Assembly: GCA_964456185.1 (NCBI GenBank)
Contig: CAYVZZ010000031.1
Coordinates: forward strand, 1-22,437
Length of the DNA: 22,437 nucleotides
Source of the DNA: CAYVZZ01 sp964456185
Lineage (GTDB): Bacteria; Pseudomonadota; Gammaproteobacteria; Pseudomonadales; Alcanivoracaceae
Reading direction: 5' to 3'
Below are positions 1-7,429 of the stretch, piece by piece (positions within the stretch are counted from its first letter, which is position 1; each line of letters begins with the position of its first letter). The position numbers and the translations under genes were made by a program. The notes under the pieces were generated by a model. That model searched no databases and had not been told where the DNA came from. It was given only the letters and a program-made list of their open reading frames with translations.

Positions 1-2016
1 GGCGGCTGCCTCGGACAATAGCGAGTCGTAGATATCAAAACGCGGCTGGTCGTCTGTCACATGTTTCAGCGGAATGTGGGCGGCACCATTTTTTTGGTTG
101 TACAAGATGGCATGACGGTGCGAAAAGGTGCCGCGACCGGCGTCCTGTCCGCTAATACGCACCATGATGCCTTCATCCAATAAGGTGGCATACGCCATGG
201 TTTCGCCATACCCCCAATTGACAGGTAAGGCACCGGCCGTCATTTTGCGGCGGTCTTCGACGATTTTCTTCACCTGGCGCTGCAGCACAAAGCCCTCGGG
301 CAGTGTTTCCATGCGATTCGCCAAGGCTTGCAGTTGCTTCAACGGGAAGCGCGTATCGAAATGTTCTTGATGTTCATTGCCCAGATAGGGTGACCAATCC
401 ACAAATAATTCGCTGTTGGGTTGGGTGACCAGACTTTTGACGACGTGCTTGCCCTCATCGAGCAAATCACGATAGCTGGTTGCCATCTTCTCGGCTTCGG
501 CTTCGGACACCGTGCCCTGCTTAATCAGTTTTTCGGCATACAAGGTGCGCGTGGTCGGATGCCGTTTGATGACCTGATACATCAATGGCTGGGTAGCCGA
601 TGGCTCGTCCGCCTCGTTATGGCCACGGCGACGGTAGGAGATTAGGTCAATTACCACGTCTTTGTGGAACTGCATGCGATAATCGGCAGCGACCTGTGTT
701 GCCAACAACACCGCTTCCGGATCATCACCATTCACATGAAAAATAGGTGCCTGCACCATTTTGAAAATATCGGTGCAATATTCGGTTGAGCGGGCATCTT
801 CACGGCCAGTGGTAAAGCCCACCTGGTTGTTAATCACCACGTGCAGGGTGCCGCCCACACGGAAGCCGCGAATTTGCGACATTTGCAAGGTTTCCATGAC
901 GACACCCTGCGCGGCCACGGCGGAATCGCCATGCACCAAAATGGGGACAACCAGGTTGCCGTCTGCATCGTCACGACGGTCTTGGCGTGCGCGCACCGAG
1001 CCTTCCACTACGGGGGAAACAATTTCCAAATGCGACGGATTGAACGCCATGGCCAAATGCACTTCACCGCCAGACGTTTGTACATTGGACGAGAAACCTT
1101 GGTGATATTTCACATCACCAGAGCCTTCTTCGTTGAAGTTCTTGCCTTCAAATTCGCCAATTAAATCGCTGGGGCTTTTGCCCAGGGTATTGACCAGCAC
1201 ATTTAAACGACCACGATGCGCCATGCCGATAACGACTTCTTTAATACCGTAGCTGCCAGTGCGCTGGATGACTTCATCCACTAATGGAATGAAAGATTCA
1301 CTGCCTTCCAAACCAAAGCGCTTGGTGCCCGGGTAACGATTGCCCAAGTATTTTTCCAGCCCTTCGGCTGCGCTCAGGCGTTCGAGCAGATGATGCTTTA
1401 CTTCTTTGCTGTATTCGGGATGACTGCGCACGCTTTCCAAACGCTGTTGCAACCAACGGCGCTCGGTGGTGTTCACCAAGTGCATGTATTCCACACCCAA
1501 AGAGCCGCAATAAGTGGACTCCAGGCAATTGACAATTTCGCTTAACTTAGCTTCCGGCTTACCCAAGAACAAATTGCCGGTTTGGAACACCGTATCCATA
1601 TCGGCCGGGCTGAGCCCATGGTGAGTTAAGTCCAAATCGGGTACGGGCTCACGCGGTGCCAAATTTAATGGATCAAGCTGAGCACGTTGATGGCCACGGT
1701 TTCGATAGGCAGAAATCAAATGCAGCACGCCAACTTGGCGTTTTTCGTGCTGACTACTTACGGTACCCGCGCTAACCTTTTGAACCCGGGAACGGTTTTT
1801 GGCCTGCAGTAAAAAGTGTTCACGAATGGTGGCGTGAGGAATATCCTGCCGGACCTGCCCTTCCAGCATGGGCAATTTATTAAAGCAGTCCCGCCATTCT
1901 TGAGATACCGAATTGGGATCGGCAAGGAAGGATTCGTACAGCTCATCAACATAACCTGTGTTGGCTCCTCCCAAATAAGAAGATGCCCATTGTTGATACA
2001 TCGAACTGTCTTGCAT
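1..2016 (-). CDS. sucA: 2-oxoglutarate dehydrogenase E1 component (partial, 3' end outside window)
   Basis: This is the thiamine-diphosphate decarboxylase subunit of the 2-oxoglutarate dehydrogenase complex, which converts 2-oxoglutarate toward succinyl-CoA in the cytosol. The reverse strand is open for 672 codons from the ATG at 2016 to the window edge. E1 proteins are usually about 930-950 residues, so roughly the last 30 percent lies outside. Visible family signatures are an N-terminus with YVDELYESFLADPNSVSQEW, the GMAHRGRLNVLVN motif, the ThDP/Mg segment GDSAVAAQG followed by INNQVGFTT, and SYRRRGHNEADEP. The ATG is preceded by AAGAGG at 2029-2034, about 12 nt away, which is a long spacing. 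A second in-frame ATG five codons later is possible but further from any ribosome-binding site. It lies 315 bp downstream of sdhB on the same strand, as in many gammaproteobacteria, but a terminator separates the two. The family call is secure. Confidence 0.96.
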   Translation of the reverse strand, partial: MQDSSMYQQWASSYLGGANTGYVDELYESFLADPNSVSQEWRDCFNKLPMLEGQVRQDIPHATIREHFLLQAKNRSRVQKVSAGTVSSQHEKRQVGVLHLISAYRNRGHQRAQLDPLNLAPREPVPDLDLTHHGLSPADMDTVFQTGNLFLGKPEAKLSEIVNCLESTYCGSLGVEYMHLVNTTERRWLQQRLESVRSHPEYSKEVKHHLLERLSAAEGLEKYLGNRYPGTKRFGLEGSESFIPLVDEVIQRTGSYGIKEVVIGMAHRGRLNVLVNTLGKSPSDLIGEFEGKNFNEEGSGDVKYHQGFSSNVQTSGGEVHLAMAFNPSHLEIVSPVVEGSVRARQDRRDDADGNLVVPILVHGDSAVAAQGVVMETLQMSQIRGFRVGGTLHVVINNQVGFTTGREDARSTEYCTDIFKMVQAPIFHVNGDDPEAVLLATQVAADYRMQFHKDVVIDLISYRRRGHNEADEPSATQPLMYQVIKRHPTTRTLYAEKLIKQGTVSEAEAEKMATSYRDLLDEGKHVVKSLVTQPNSELFVDWSPYLGNEHQEHFDTRFPLKQLQALANRMETLPEGFVLQRQVKKIVEDRRKMTAGALPVNWGYGETMAYATLLDEGIMVRISGQDAGRGTFSHRHAILYNQKNGAAHIPLKHVTDDQPRFDIYDSLLSEAAA

Positions 2017-2049
2017 GACTTTGTCTGACCTCTTAGCTCACAAGTCCGT

Positions 2050-2081
2050 AAAAACCCGCCGATGGCGCAAATTTCACCGGC
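2050..2081 (-). promoter_or_regulatory. Hairpin followed by T-run in the sucA leader
   Basis: Read on the minus strand, GCCGGTG pairs with CATCGGC (2075-2081 with 2058-2064) with one G-U pair and a 10-nt loop. It is followed after three G's by five T's (2050-2054). It sits inside the expected 5' leader of sucA. It could be a weak attenuator or simply a structured leader. The stem is short and the T-run is offset, so confidence is low. Confidence 0.25.
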
Positions 2082-2095
2082 CAGCTACCCGATCA

Positions 2096-2133
2096 ACTCA
2101 ATTGAGTGTAACGCCTTTACGAATAAAGGGTAA
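2096..2133 (-). promoter_or_regulatory. Possible sucA promoter with overlapping 12-bp palindrome
   Basis: On the minus strand a -10-like TACACT (2110-2105) is preceded by a 17-bp spacer and a weak -35 TTACCC (2133-2128). The perfect palindrome ACTCAATTGAGT occupies 2096-2107 and overlaps the -10 hexamer and the expected start site. That placement suits a repressor operator. Hexamer matches are only moderate, so this is a suggestion. Confidence 0.3.
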
Positions 2134-2271
2134 TCCCCATTGACACTTTTTTATTGATCGGAATCACATACCCTTCCAACCAATGCAATTAGTGATCCAT
2201 TTCGTCATTCCATTGTGTATTCGTTGACCATCACCTCCTTAAATAATTCCGACTCAATAAATAACAAACGT

Positions 2272-2312
2272 AAAAAAACCTCCCGAACCGATAAAGGCGC
2301 GGGAGGTTTTTT
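2272..2312 (-). terminator. Rho-independent terminator after sdhB
   Basis: An 8-bp stem (2278-2285 paired with 2300-2307, ACCTCCCG/CGGGAGGT) has a 14-nt loop. It is flanked by an A-run at 2272-2278 and a T-run at 2307-2312, so it can terminate on both strands. On the minus strand it lies just after the sdhB stop and ends the sdhCDAB transcript before sucA. Confidence 0.88.
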
Positions 2313-2331
2313 GTGTTGCACAAGCTGCGTG

Positions 2332-3054
2332 TTACACGCCGCGATCCAACAGCATCTGGCGAATGTTGCCAATCGCCTTGGTGGGGTTGAGCCCTTTCGG
2401 ACAAACCGCCACGCAGTTCATGATGCCGCGGCAACGGAATACCGAGAAAGGATCATCGAGACGATCCAACCGCTCTTCCGTGCGGGTGTCGCGTGAATCG
2501 GCCAAGAAACGATAGGCCTGCAGCAAAGCAGATGGCCCCAAGAACTTCTCGGGATTCCACCAGAAAGACGGGCACTGAGTAGAACAGCAAGCACAGAGAA
2601 TACACTCGTACAGGCCGTCCAACTTGGCGCGGTCTTCAGGCGATTGCAGATATTCGCGAGCCGGTGTGGGGTTGTCGTTGACCACCCACGGCTGAATTTT
2701 TTCGTATTGGTTGTAGAACATGGTCATGTCGACAACCAAGTCACGAATCACCGGCAGGCCGGGCAGCGGACGCAGGATTAGCGGACGCTTGCCTTCCAGT
2801 ACACCCGGGGCGACTTCGGACAAGTGCGTAATACACGCCAAACCATTCATGCCGTTGATGTTCATGCCGTCGTAGCCACACACCCCTTCACGACAAGAAC
2901 GACGGAATGACAAGGTCGGATCTTGCTGCTCTTCCAACATCAGGAGCACGTCCAACACCATCAGGTCTTTGCCTTCCGGGTTGTCGAGCTCATAGTCCTT
3001 CATGTACGGCTCTTTGTCCGTCTCCGGGTTGTAACGATAAATACTGACTTTCAT
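2332..3054 (-). CDS. sdhB: Succinate dehydrogenase iron-sulfur subunit
   Basis: SdhB carries electrons from the SdhA flavin to ubiquinone in the membrane-bound succinate:quinone oxidoreductase (complex II). The 240-residue length is normal. The [2Fe-2S] ligands are C54, C59, D62 and C74 in the SCREGVCGYDG region; the aspartate at the third position also occurs in E. coli. The C-terminal clusters use C151, C154, C157 and C161 (CILCACCSTQCP) and C208, C214 and C218 (CRGIMNCVAVCP), which supply the [4Fe-4S] and [3Fe-4S] sites. The FWW segment after C161 contains the tryptophan that lines the quinone site in the family. The ATG at 3054 has GAGG about 7 nt upstream, and the sdhA stop is 13 nt upstream. 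It is the last gene of sdhCDAB and is followed by the terminator. Confidence 0.98.
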   Translation of the reverse strand: MKVSIYRYNPETDKEPYMKDYELDNPEGKDLMVLDVLLMLEEQQDPTLSFRRSCREGVCGYDGMNINGMNGLACITHLSEVAPGVLEGKRPLILRPLPGLPVIRDLVVDMTMFYNQYEKIQPWVVNDNPTPAREYLQSPEDRAKLDGLYECILCACCSTQCPSFWWNPEKFLGPSALLQAYRFLADSRDTRTEERLDRLDDPFSVFRCRGIMNCVAVCPKGLNPTKAIGNIRQMLLDRGV

Positions 3055-3067
3055 TTGACTGCCTCGC

Positions 3068-4840
3068 TTAATAACTGCGGATCTTGGGCTTGAAGGTATC
3101 CATTGTCTTCGGCTGCATGTTCACAGCGCGCTTAGTCAATTGCTTCGTACCCGGATCATAGATTGAATGACACAGCCAGTTGTCGTCGTCGCGATCAGGA
3201 TAGTCGTAACGCGAATGAGCGCCACGGCTTTCTGTACGCGTGTCGGCCGCGATAGCAGTGGCTTCAGCCACTTCCAGCAGATTATCCAGCTCCAAGGCTT
3301 CCATACGCGCGGTATTGAAAGTCATGGACTTGTCTTCCAGCTTGGCCTTACCGATCCGCTCACGCAGATCTTTCAGCAGCTCGATGCCTTCTTCCATCAA
3401 GTCGGACTTACGGAATACACCGAAGTGCTTGGACATCATTTGCTGTAGCTCGTTACGCAGAGCAGCAACGGATTCGCCGGTTTCGGAACCGTCCCAACGA
3501 TCCAAGCGGCGGCTAGCATGATGAATTTCTTCATCAGTCGGCTCAGCTTGTTCCATGCCTTGACGCAAGCCCTCTTCTACAAAGAGACCCGCAGCACGGC
3601 CAAATACGACGATATCCAGCAAGGAGTTACCGCCCAAACGGTTGGCACCGTGAACCGATACGCTGGCACATTCGCCAATGGAGTAAAGGCCGTCAACCAG
3701 TGTTTCAGAGCCATCCAGACCACCTGTGTGATACAGCACTTGGCCATGGATATTGGATGGCAGGCCACCCATCATGTAGTGACACGTCGGGATAACCGGA
3801 ATCGGCTCTTTCGTGATATCCGCGTGAGCGAAGGTCTTGGCCAAATCCATCACGCCCGGCAGACGGGCTTTCAGGGTTTCGGCACCCAAGTGATCCAACT
3901 TCAGATAGATGTGGTCACCATTCGGGCCAACACCACGACCATCAAGGATTTCCATTACCATGGCGCGTGCTACCACATCGCGGCTCGCCAGGTCTTTAAA
4001 GTTGGGCGCGTAACGCTCCATGAAGCGCTCGCCGTCCTTGTTCAGCAGGAAGCCGCCTTCACCACGGCAACCTTCTGTCACCAACACACCTGCACCAAAG
4101 ATGCCGGTGGGATGGAACTGCCACATTTCGATATCTTGCACTTGCATGCCAGCACGCAGTGCCATACCGATACCGTCACCGGTATTCATGTGGGCATTGG
4201 TTGTAGAGGCGTAAATACGGCCTGCACCACCAGTCGCCAAAATAGTAGCGCGCGATTTAAAGAAGACGCGCTCGCCGGTTTCGATGCTGAATGCCACCAC
4301 ACCGGCAATTTTACCGTCGTGGGTTTTCACCAAGTCAACGGCATACCACTCGTTGTAAAACTGAGTGCCCGCCGCGAGGTTTTGCTGGTACAGGGTGTGC
4401 AACAACGCATGACCAGTACGGTCGGCCGCCGCACAAGTTCGTGCTGCCTGCTCTTTACCGTATTCACGGCATTGACCACCGAAAGGACGCTGATAAATGC
4501 GGCCTTGTTCGGTACGCGAGAAAGGCATACCCCAATGTTCCAGCTCGTAAATGGCTTCGGGAGCGACCGACGTCATGTATTCACATGCGTCCTGGTCGGC
4601 AATGTAGTCTGACCCTTTAACGGTGTCATACATGTGCCAACGCCAATCATCTTCCGGATCCATGCTGCCGATGGCCGCATTAATGCCGCCCTGCGCCGAT
4701 ACCGTGTGCGAACGGGTCGGGAAGACTTTTGAGATAACGGCAGTCTTGTAGCCGGATTGTGCCATCTGGATGGAGGCGCGCATGCCGGCACCACCACCAC
4801 CAATTACGATGGCGTCAAAATTCAAAGTACGAATAGCCAT
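3068..4840 (-). CDS. sdhA: Succinate dehydrogenase flavoprotein subunit
   Basis: SdhA is the catalytic subunit that oxidises succinate to fumarate using covalently bound FAD. The 590 residues match the usual length. The N-terminal dinucleotide motif is GGGGAG at residues 14-19. The FAD-linking histidine is H45 in RSHTVSAQGG, the same number as in E. coli SdhA. Active-site residues visible are H243 in WQFHPTG, R287 in LASRDVVAR and the CHYMMGG segment. The start at 4840 gives the family N-terminus MAIRTLNFDAIVIGG; GGGGAG lies 9 nt upstream, inside the end of sdhD. The sdhD stop is 4 nt upstream, so the two are probably translationally linked. Nothing is unusual. A 364-codon open frame on the opposite strand (3518-4612) is a shadow. 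Confidence 0.98.
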   Translation of the reverse strand: MAIRTLNFDAIVIGGGGAGMRASIQMAQSGYKTAVISKVFPTRSHTVSAQGGINAAIGSMDPEDDWRWHMYDTVKGSDYIADQDACEYMTSVAPEAIYELEHWGMPFSRTEQGRIYQRPFGGQCREYGKEQAARTCAAADRTGHALLHTLYQQNLAAGTQFYNEWYAVDLVKTHDGKIAGVVAFSIETGERVFFKSRATILATGGAGRIYASTTNAHMNTGDGIGMALRAGMQVQDIEMWQFHPTGIFGAGVLVTEGCRGEGGFLLNKDGERFMERYAPNFKDLASRDVVARAMVMEILDGRGVGPNGDHIYLKLDHLGAETLKARLPGVMDLAKTFAHADITKEPIPVIPTCHYMMGGLPSNIHGQVLYHTGGLDGSETLVDGLYSIGECASVSVHGANRLGGNSLLDIVVFGRAAGLFVEEGLRQGMEQAEPTDEEIHHASRRLDRWDGSETGESVAALRNELQQMMSKHFGVFRKSDLMEEGIELLKDLRERIGKAKLEDKSMTFNTARMEALELDNLLEVAEATAIAADTRTESRGAHSRYDYPDRDDDNWLCHSIYDPGTKQLTKRAVNMQPKTMDTFKPKIRSY

Positions 4841-4844
4841 TAAA

Positions 4845-5213
4845 TTAGACTCCCCAAATCATGAACAAGCCCAGCAACAGATAAGCTGAAATGGCAAGTA
4901 CCATCAGCGTCTGCAATACAATGCCGAGCGCGGCGTGATGCTTATGAACAAGGTGCGATGACGCATAGTCGGTCAACACTGTCCAGATGCCCACCCAAGC
5001 GTGAGCCGCAATCATCACGAACACAATGGTGTTGATGACCTGCATGGTAAGCGAGCCCATAAAGCCGCTCCAGGTCTCATAACTGATGTTCGGATTGGAC
5101 ATCAGAAAACCTAAAACACCAACAAAATAAACGGCAATAACTACCGCGCTGACACGCTGGATGACCCAGTCATACAGGCCATTACGTCCCAGACTCCAAA
5201 CACTTGTTACCAT
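4845..5213 (-). CDS. sdhD: Succinate dehydrogenase membrane anchor subunit
   Basis: SdhD is the smaller membrane anchor of complex II and helps form the ubiquinone and haem b sites in the inner membrane. The protein is 122 residues with three hydrophobic segments at about 20-37, 57-78 and 95-118. H71, D82 and Y83 (AAHAWVGIWTVLTDY) coincide in number with the E. coli residues near haem and quinone. The open frame continues upstream to 5372, but that part only translates sdhC out of frame; the ATG at 5213 gives the family start MVTSVWSLGRNGLYDW. It overlaps the end of sdhC by 7 nt (5207-5213), so translational coupling is likely. The call is secure from sequence and position. Confidence 0.95.
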   Translation of the reverse strand: MVTSVWSLGRNGLYDWVIQRVSAVVIAVYFVGVLGFLMSNPNISYETWSGFMGSLTMQVINTIVFVMIAAHAWVGIWTVLTDYASSHLVHKHHAALGIVLQTLMVLAISAYLLLGLFMIWGV

Positions 5214-5590
5214 ATCCAGCCCCCTACAAATAGAATCAGCACGATGCTGACGCCAAAGACAATTTTGGCACCACGACGGCCACCTTCCAAAGATTCCCCA
5301 ATGTCGGCATCCATCAGCATATGGCGCACACCAGCACACAAATGGATCAGGGAAACCGACAGCAACCCCCAAATAATCAACTTCGCCAATGGCGCGTCGA
5401 GAACGGATTGTAATTCGGCAAAACTTTCAGGTGACGCTAACGAACGATCCAGGATCCACAGCAAGATTGGCAATCCCAGAAAAATCAGAACGCCAGTAAT
5501 GCGGTGAGTGATGGAAAGAATCGCAGGCACCGGTTGCTTGATCGTTTTCAGATCGAGGTTAACAGGTCGATTATCATTCACGGTTGTCAT
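5207..5590 (-). CDS. sdhC: Succinate dehydrogenase cytochrome b556 subunit
   Basis: SdhC is the larger membrane anchor of complex II and provides the axial histidine of haem b556 and part of the quinone site. About 127 residues with three hydrophobic helices follow the conserved RPVNLDLKTIKQP start region. The SITHR segment contains the serine and arginine of the quinone pocket, and the histidine of SLIHLCAG aligns with E. coli H84, the haem ligand. The start is either the ATG at 5590 or a GTG immediately before it at 5593; no clear ribosome-binding site separates them, and ATG is preferred here. It is the first gene of sdhCDAB, with a promoter about 100 bp upstream and a possible Fur site beyond that. 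Confidence 0.95.
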   Translation of the reverse strand: MTTVNDNRPVNLDLKTIKQPVPAILSITHRITGVLIFLGLPILLWILDRSLASPESFAELQSVLDAPLAKLIIWGLLSVSLIHLCAGVRHMLMDADIGESLEGGRRGAKIVFGVSIVLILFVGGWIW

Positions 5591-5688
5591 CACTTTTTAG
5601 TTGGCACCACAAGCCCAGTCGCAAGGGTGCAGGTTTTCAGGAAAGACCGCGCGCAATGAATGAGCATTCACTGCGTGGACGGTGGAAA

Positions 5689-5717
5689 AGTATAGCGCTC
5701 GAAAAAACTGAAAACAA
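5689..5717 (-). promoter_or_regulatory. Probable sdhCDAB promoter
   Basis: On the minus strand TTGTTT (5717-5712) and TATACT (5694-5689) are separated by 17 bp. The -10 matches five of six consensus bases; the -35 matches three. Transcription would start near 5682, giving a leader of about 90 nt before sdhC. Assignment is by motif only. Confidence 0.5.
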
Positions 5718-5731
5718 ACCAAACACTTATA

Positions 5732-5746
5732 TGAGAACGATTATCA
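5732..5746. promoter_or_regulatory. Candidate Fur box between sdhC and gltA
   Basis: The 15-mer TGAGAACGATTATCA matches the 7-1-7 Fur consensus TGATAATnATTATCA at 12 of 14 scored positions; the right half-site is perfect. It lies about 15 bp upstream of the sdh -35 and about 50 bp upstream of the gltA -10. That placement could let Fur act on either gene. Known control of sdh by iron in E. coli is mainly indirect, through RyhB, so direct control here is an inference. Confidence 0.5.
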
Positions 5747-5762
5747 TTTATAAAAACACTTT

Positions 5763-5800
5763 GGTGCACCATGGCACCCAGCCGCAATCTGCACTATAAT
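5763..5800 (+). promoter_or_regulatory. Probable gltA promoter with inverted repeat
   Basis: A perfect -10 hexamer TATAAT lies at 5795-5800. The sequence 17 bp upstream (TGGCAC, 5772-5777) is a poor -35. An inverted repeat GGTGC-n6-GCACC at 5763-5778 covers the -35 position, as expected for a site bound by an activator or repressor. Transcription would begin near 5807. Confidence 0.5.
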
Positions 5801-5806
5801 TACCCG

Positions 5807-6067
5807 CAATCTGGTTACGCGAACTCGGCCTCTACCCTCCGGCAGAGACCACCAGTTTGTACACAAACAGCTGCGCCCAAAAGGCACTCAACACGCACAA
5901 ACAGCCAGAACATAGCAGCCTTCCACTGCGCTAATTTTCGGTTTGATACGAGTCAACACCTGGCAGGTGCCGACCCTGTATTTATTGACAGGCAAAGCAC
6001 CAAGCCCTAAGGTTCGACCCGCGTTGATGACCACAGCCGCGCTCGGTTGTGGTCTCTGCCTATAATT
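5807..6067 (+). promoter_or_regulatory. Structured gltA 5' leader, candidate cis-regulatory RNA
   Basis: The leader would be about 270 nt, unusually long for a housekeeping gene. Small hairpins occur at 5855-5868 (GTTTG/CAAAC) and 5957-5969 (CACCT/AGGTG). A strong 11-bp hairpin with one G-U pair and a CGCT loop spans 6029-6054, ending 13 nt before the gltA ribosome-binding site. The 12-mer at 6049-6060 is also perfectly complementary to the 12-mer at 5841-5852, about 200 nt upstream. The two pairings share 6049-6054 and exclude each other. No known riboswitch class was recognised. Confidence 0.4.
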
Positions 6068-6079
6068 GGAGAAAGTTTC

Positions 6080-7366
6080 ATGAGCGACAAGAAAGCAATT
6101 CTAAAGGTAGATGGTCTCGACAGTGACATTACCTTGCCGGTTTACACCCCGACCTTGGGTAAAGAAGTAGTAGACGTAACCAAACTGATCAAGAGTGGCA
6201 TTTTTGCCTTTGACCCCGGTTTTGGTTCTACCGCCTCTTGCGAGTCAAAAATCACCTTCATTAACGGTGAAAAAGGCCAGCTGCTACACCGTGGTTACTC
6301 CATCCAAGATCTCGCCAGCAAAGCCAGCTACCCCGAAGTTTGCTATCTGTTGCAGAAAGGCGAGCTGCCCAGCAAGAGCGAAAACGACGCTTTTGTTAAG
6401 CAACTGAAAGACAACACCGCCGTCGACGATAAAATCAAAGCCATCTTCAACGGCTTCGATAAAGACGCGCACCCCATGGCGAAATTGCTGAGCGCCGTAG
6501 GTGGCCTGTCTGCCATTTATCACGAAGGTCTCGACATTAACGACGCTGACCAACGTGCCGAAGTCGTCACCCGCTTGGTTGCCAAGATGCCGACGCTGGC
6601 CGCCATGTGCTACAAGCACGGCCAAGGCGAAGACTTCGTTTCACCACGTGCCGACCTCGACTATGCCGAAAACTTCCTGCACATGGCATTTGGCAAAGAA
6701 GGCGACACCGGCGAAATCAGCAGCACTCTGTCTCGTGCGGTCAACCGCATCTTTGTATTGCACGCTGACCACGAGCAAAACGCATCGGCTTCTACTGCCC
6801 GTTTGGCCGGTTCTTCAGGCGCCAACCCTTATGCTGCTATTGCTGCAGCCATCGCCACCCTTTGGGGCCCGGCACACGGCGGTGCTAACGAAGCCGTATT
6901 GAAGATGCTGGGTGAAATCGGCGATGTATCCAACATCGACAAATTCATCGCTAAAGCCAAAGACAAGAGCGATCCGTTCAAGCTGATGGGCTTTGGTCAC
7001 CGCGTCTACAAAAACTACGATCCACGTGCCACTGTCATGCGCGAATCTTGCCACGAAGTGCTAGAAGAGCTGAACGTCGACGATCCCAAGCTGGAACTGG
7101 CCATGAAGCTCGAAGAAATCGCACTAAAAGACCCCTACTTCGTCGAGAAGAAACTCTTCCCGAATGTCGATTTCTACTCTGGCATCGTGCTCAGCGCCTT
7201 GGGCATCCCCACTTCCATGTTCACCGTGATGTTCGCCCTGGCGCGTACTGTGGGCTGGATTTGCCACTGGGACGAAATGCTATCGGCTCCTTACCGCATC
7301 TGGCGTCCACGCCAGCTGTACACTGGCGAAACCCAACGCGACTACGTCGAGTTGGACAACCGCTAA
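6080..7366 (+). CDS. gltA: Citrate synthase, hexameric type II
   Basis: GltA condenses acetyl-CoA with oxaloacetate, the entry step of the TCA cycle. At 428 residues it fits the Gram-negative type II enzyme, which is generally hexameric and inhibited by NADH. The catalytic triad is visible as H266 in GPAHGGANEA, H307 in GFGHRVYKNYDPRA and D364 in NVDFYSG, each two residues on from the E. coli numbers. The N-terminal region with KSGIFAFDPGF and the INGEKGQLLHRGY segment is also typical. The ATG at 6080 is chosen over the in-frame codon at 6047 because GGAG at 6068-6071 lies 8 nt upstream and the protein then starts MSDKKAILKVDG. It is divergent from sdhCDAB, has a long structured leader and ends in a strong terminator. 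Confidence 0.98.
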   Translation: MSDKKAILKVDGLDSDITLPVYTPTLGKEVVDVTKLIKSGIFAFDPGFGSTASCESKITFINGEKGQLLHRGYSIQDLASKASYPEVCYLLQKGELPSKSENDAFVKQLKDNTAVDDKIKAIFNGFDKDAHPMAKLLSAVGGLSAIYHEGLDINDADQRAEVVTRLVAKMPTLAAMCYKHGQGEDFVSPRADLDYAENFLHMAFGKEGDTGEISSTLSRAVNRIFVLHADHEQNASASTARLAGSSGANPYAAIAAAIATLWGPAHGGANEAVLKMLGEIGDVSNIDKFIAKAKDKSDPFKLMGFGHRVYKNYDPRATVMRESCHEVLEELNVDDPKLELAMKLEEIALKDPYFVEKKLFPNVDFYSGIVLSALGIPTSMFTVMFALARTVGWICHWDEMLSAPYRIWRPRQLYTGETQRDYVELDNR

Positions 7367-7382
7367 GCCGAACGGCAACAGC

Positions 7383-7418
7383 AAAAGCCCCGCAGTTTTT
7401 AGGCTGCGGGGCTTTTTT
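7383..7418 (+). terminator. Rho-independent terminator after gltA
   Basis: A 13-bp perfect stem (7383-7395 paired with 7404-7416, core GCCCCGCAG/CTGCGGGGC) with an 8-nt loop runs into six T's at 7413-7418. A short A-run precedes the stem, so it may also serve the convergent gene ending at 7430. Confidence 0.92.
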
Positions 7419-7429
7419 GTGTAGGTCAC

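Larger units (their letters stand above)
2017..2331. other. sdhB-sucA intergenic region
   Basis: This 315-bp stretch has no convincing gene; the open frames in it are short and antisense to sdhB or sucA. It holds the sdh terminator at the sdhB end, a perfect 12-bp palindrome with a possible sucA promoter, a small perfect hairpin CCTTTA-cgaa-TAAAGG at 2114-2129, and a hairpin with a T-run in the sucA leader. The terminator and the promoter-palindrome are listed separately. Confidence 0.6.
5591..6079. other. Divergent sdhC-gltA regulatory region
   Basis: This stretch of nearly 490 bp contains no convincing gene. An open frame at 5771-6010 begins before the likely gltA transcription start and has no ribosome-binding site or family resemblance. 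The stretch holds a minus-strand sdh promoter, a Fur-box candidate, a gltA promoter with an inverted repeat at the -35 position, and a structured leader of about 270 nt before the gltA start. These are listed separately. Confidence 0.7.

Noticed and set aside
2140..2168. TTGACA on the plus strand in the sdhB-sucA gap
   Set aside because: No acceptable -10 follows at 16-18 bp and there is no plus-strand gene downstream.
3518..4612. 364-codon open frame on the plus strand
   Set aside because: It is antisense to the unmistakable sdhA, with no ribosome-binding site or family resemblance; a shadow of sdhA codon use.
5214..5372. N-terminal extension of the sdhD frame
   Set aside because: It translates sdhC out of frame; the conserved SdhD start is at 5213.
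5772..5790. Possible sigma-54 promoter from TGGCAC before gltA
   Set aside because: The -12 TTGC element is not present at the required distance.
5771..6010. 79-codon open frame in the gltA leader
   Set aside because: Its start lies upstream of the likely transcription start and overlaps the promoter; no ribosome-binding site and low-complexity composition.
6061..6066. Second TATAAT just before gltA
   Set aside because: A promoter here would start inside the ribosome-binding region of gltA, leaving almost no leader, and no -35 is present at the right distance.
6047..6079. 11-residue N-terminal extension of gltA
   Set aside because: The ribosome-binding site at 6068 and the family N-terminus support the ATG at 6080, and the extension would run through the leader hairpin.
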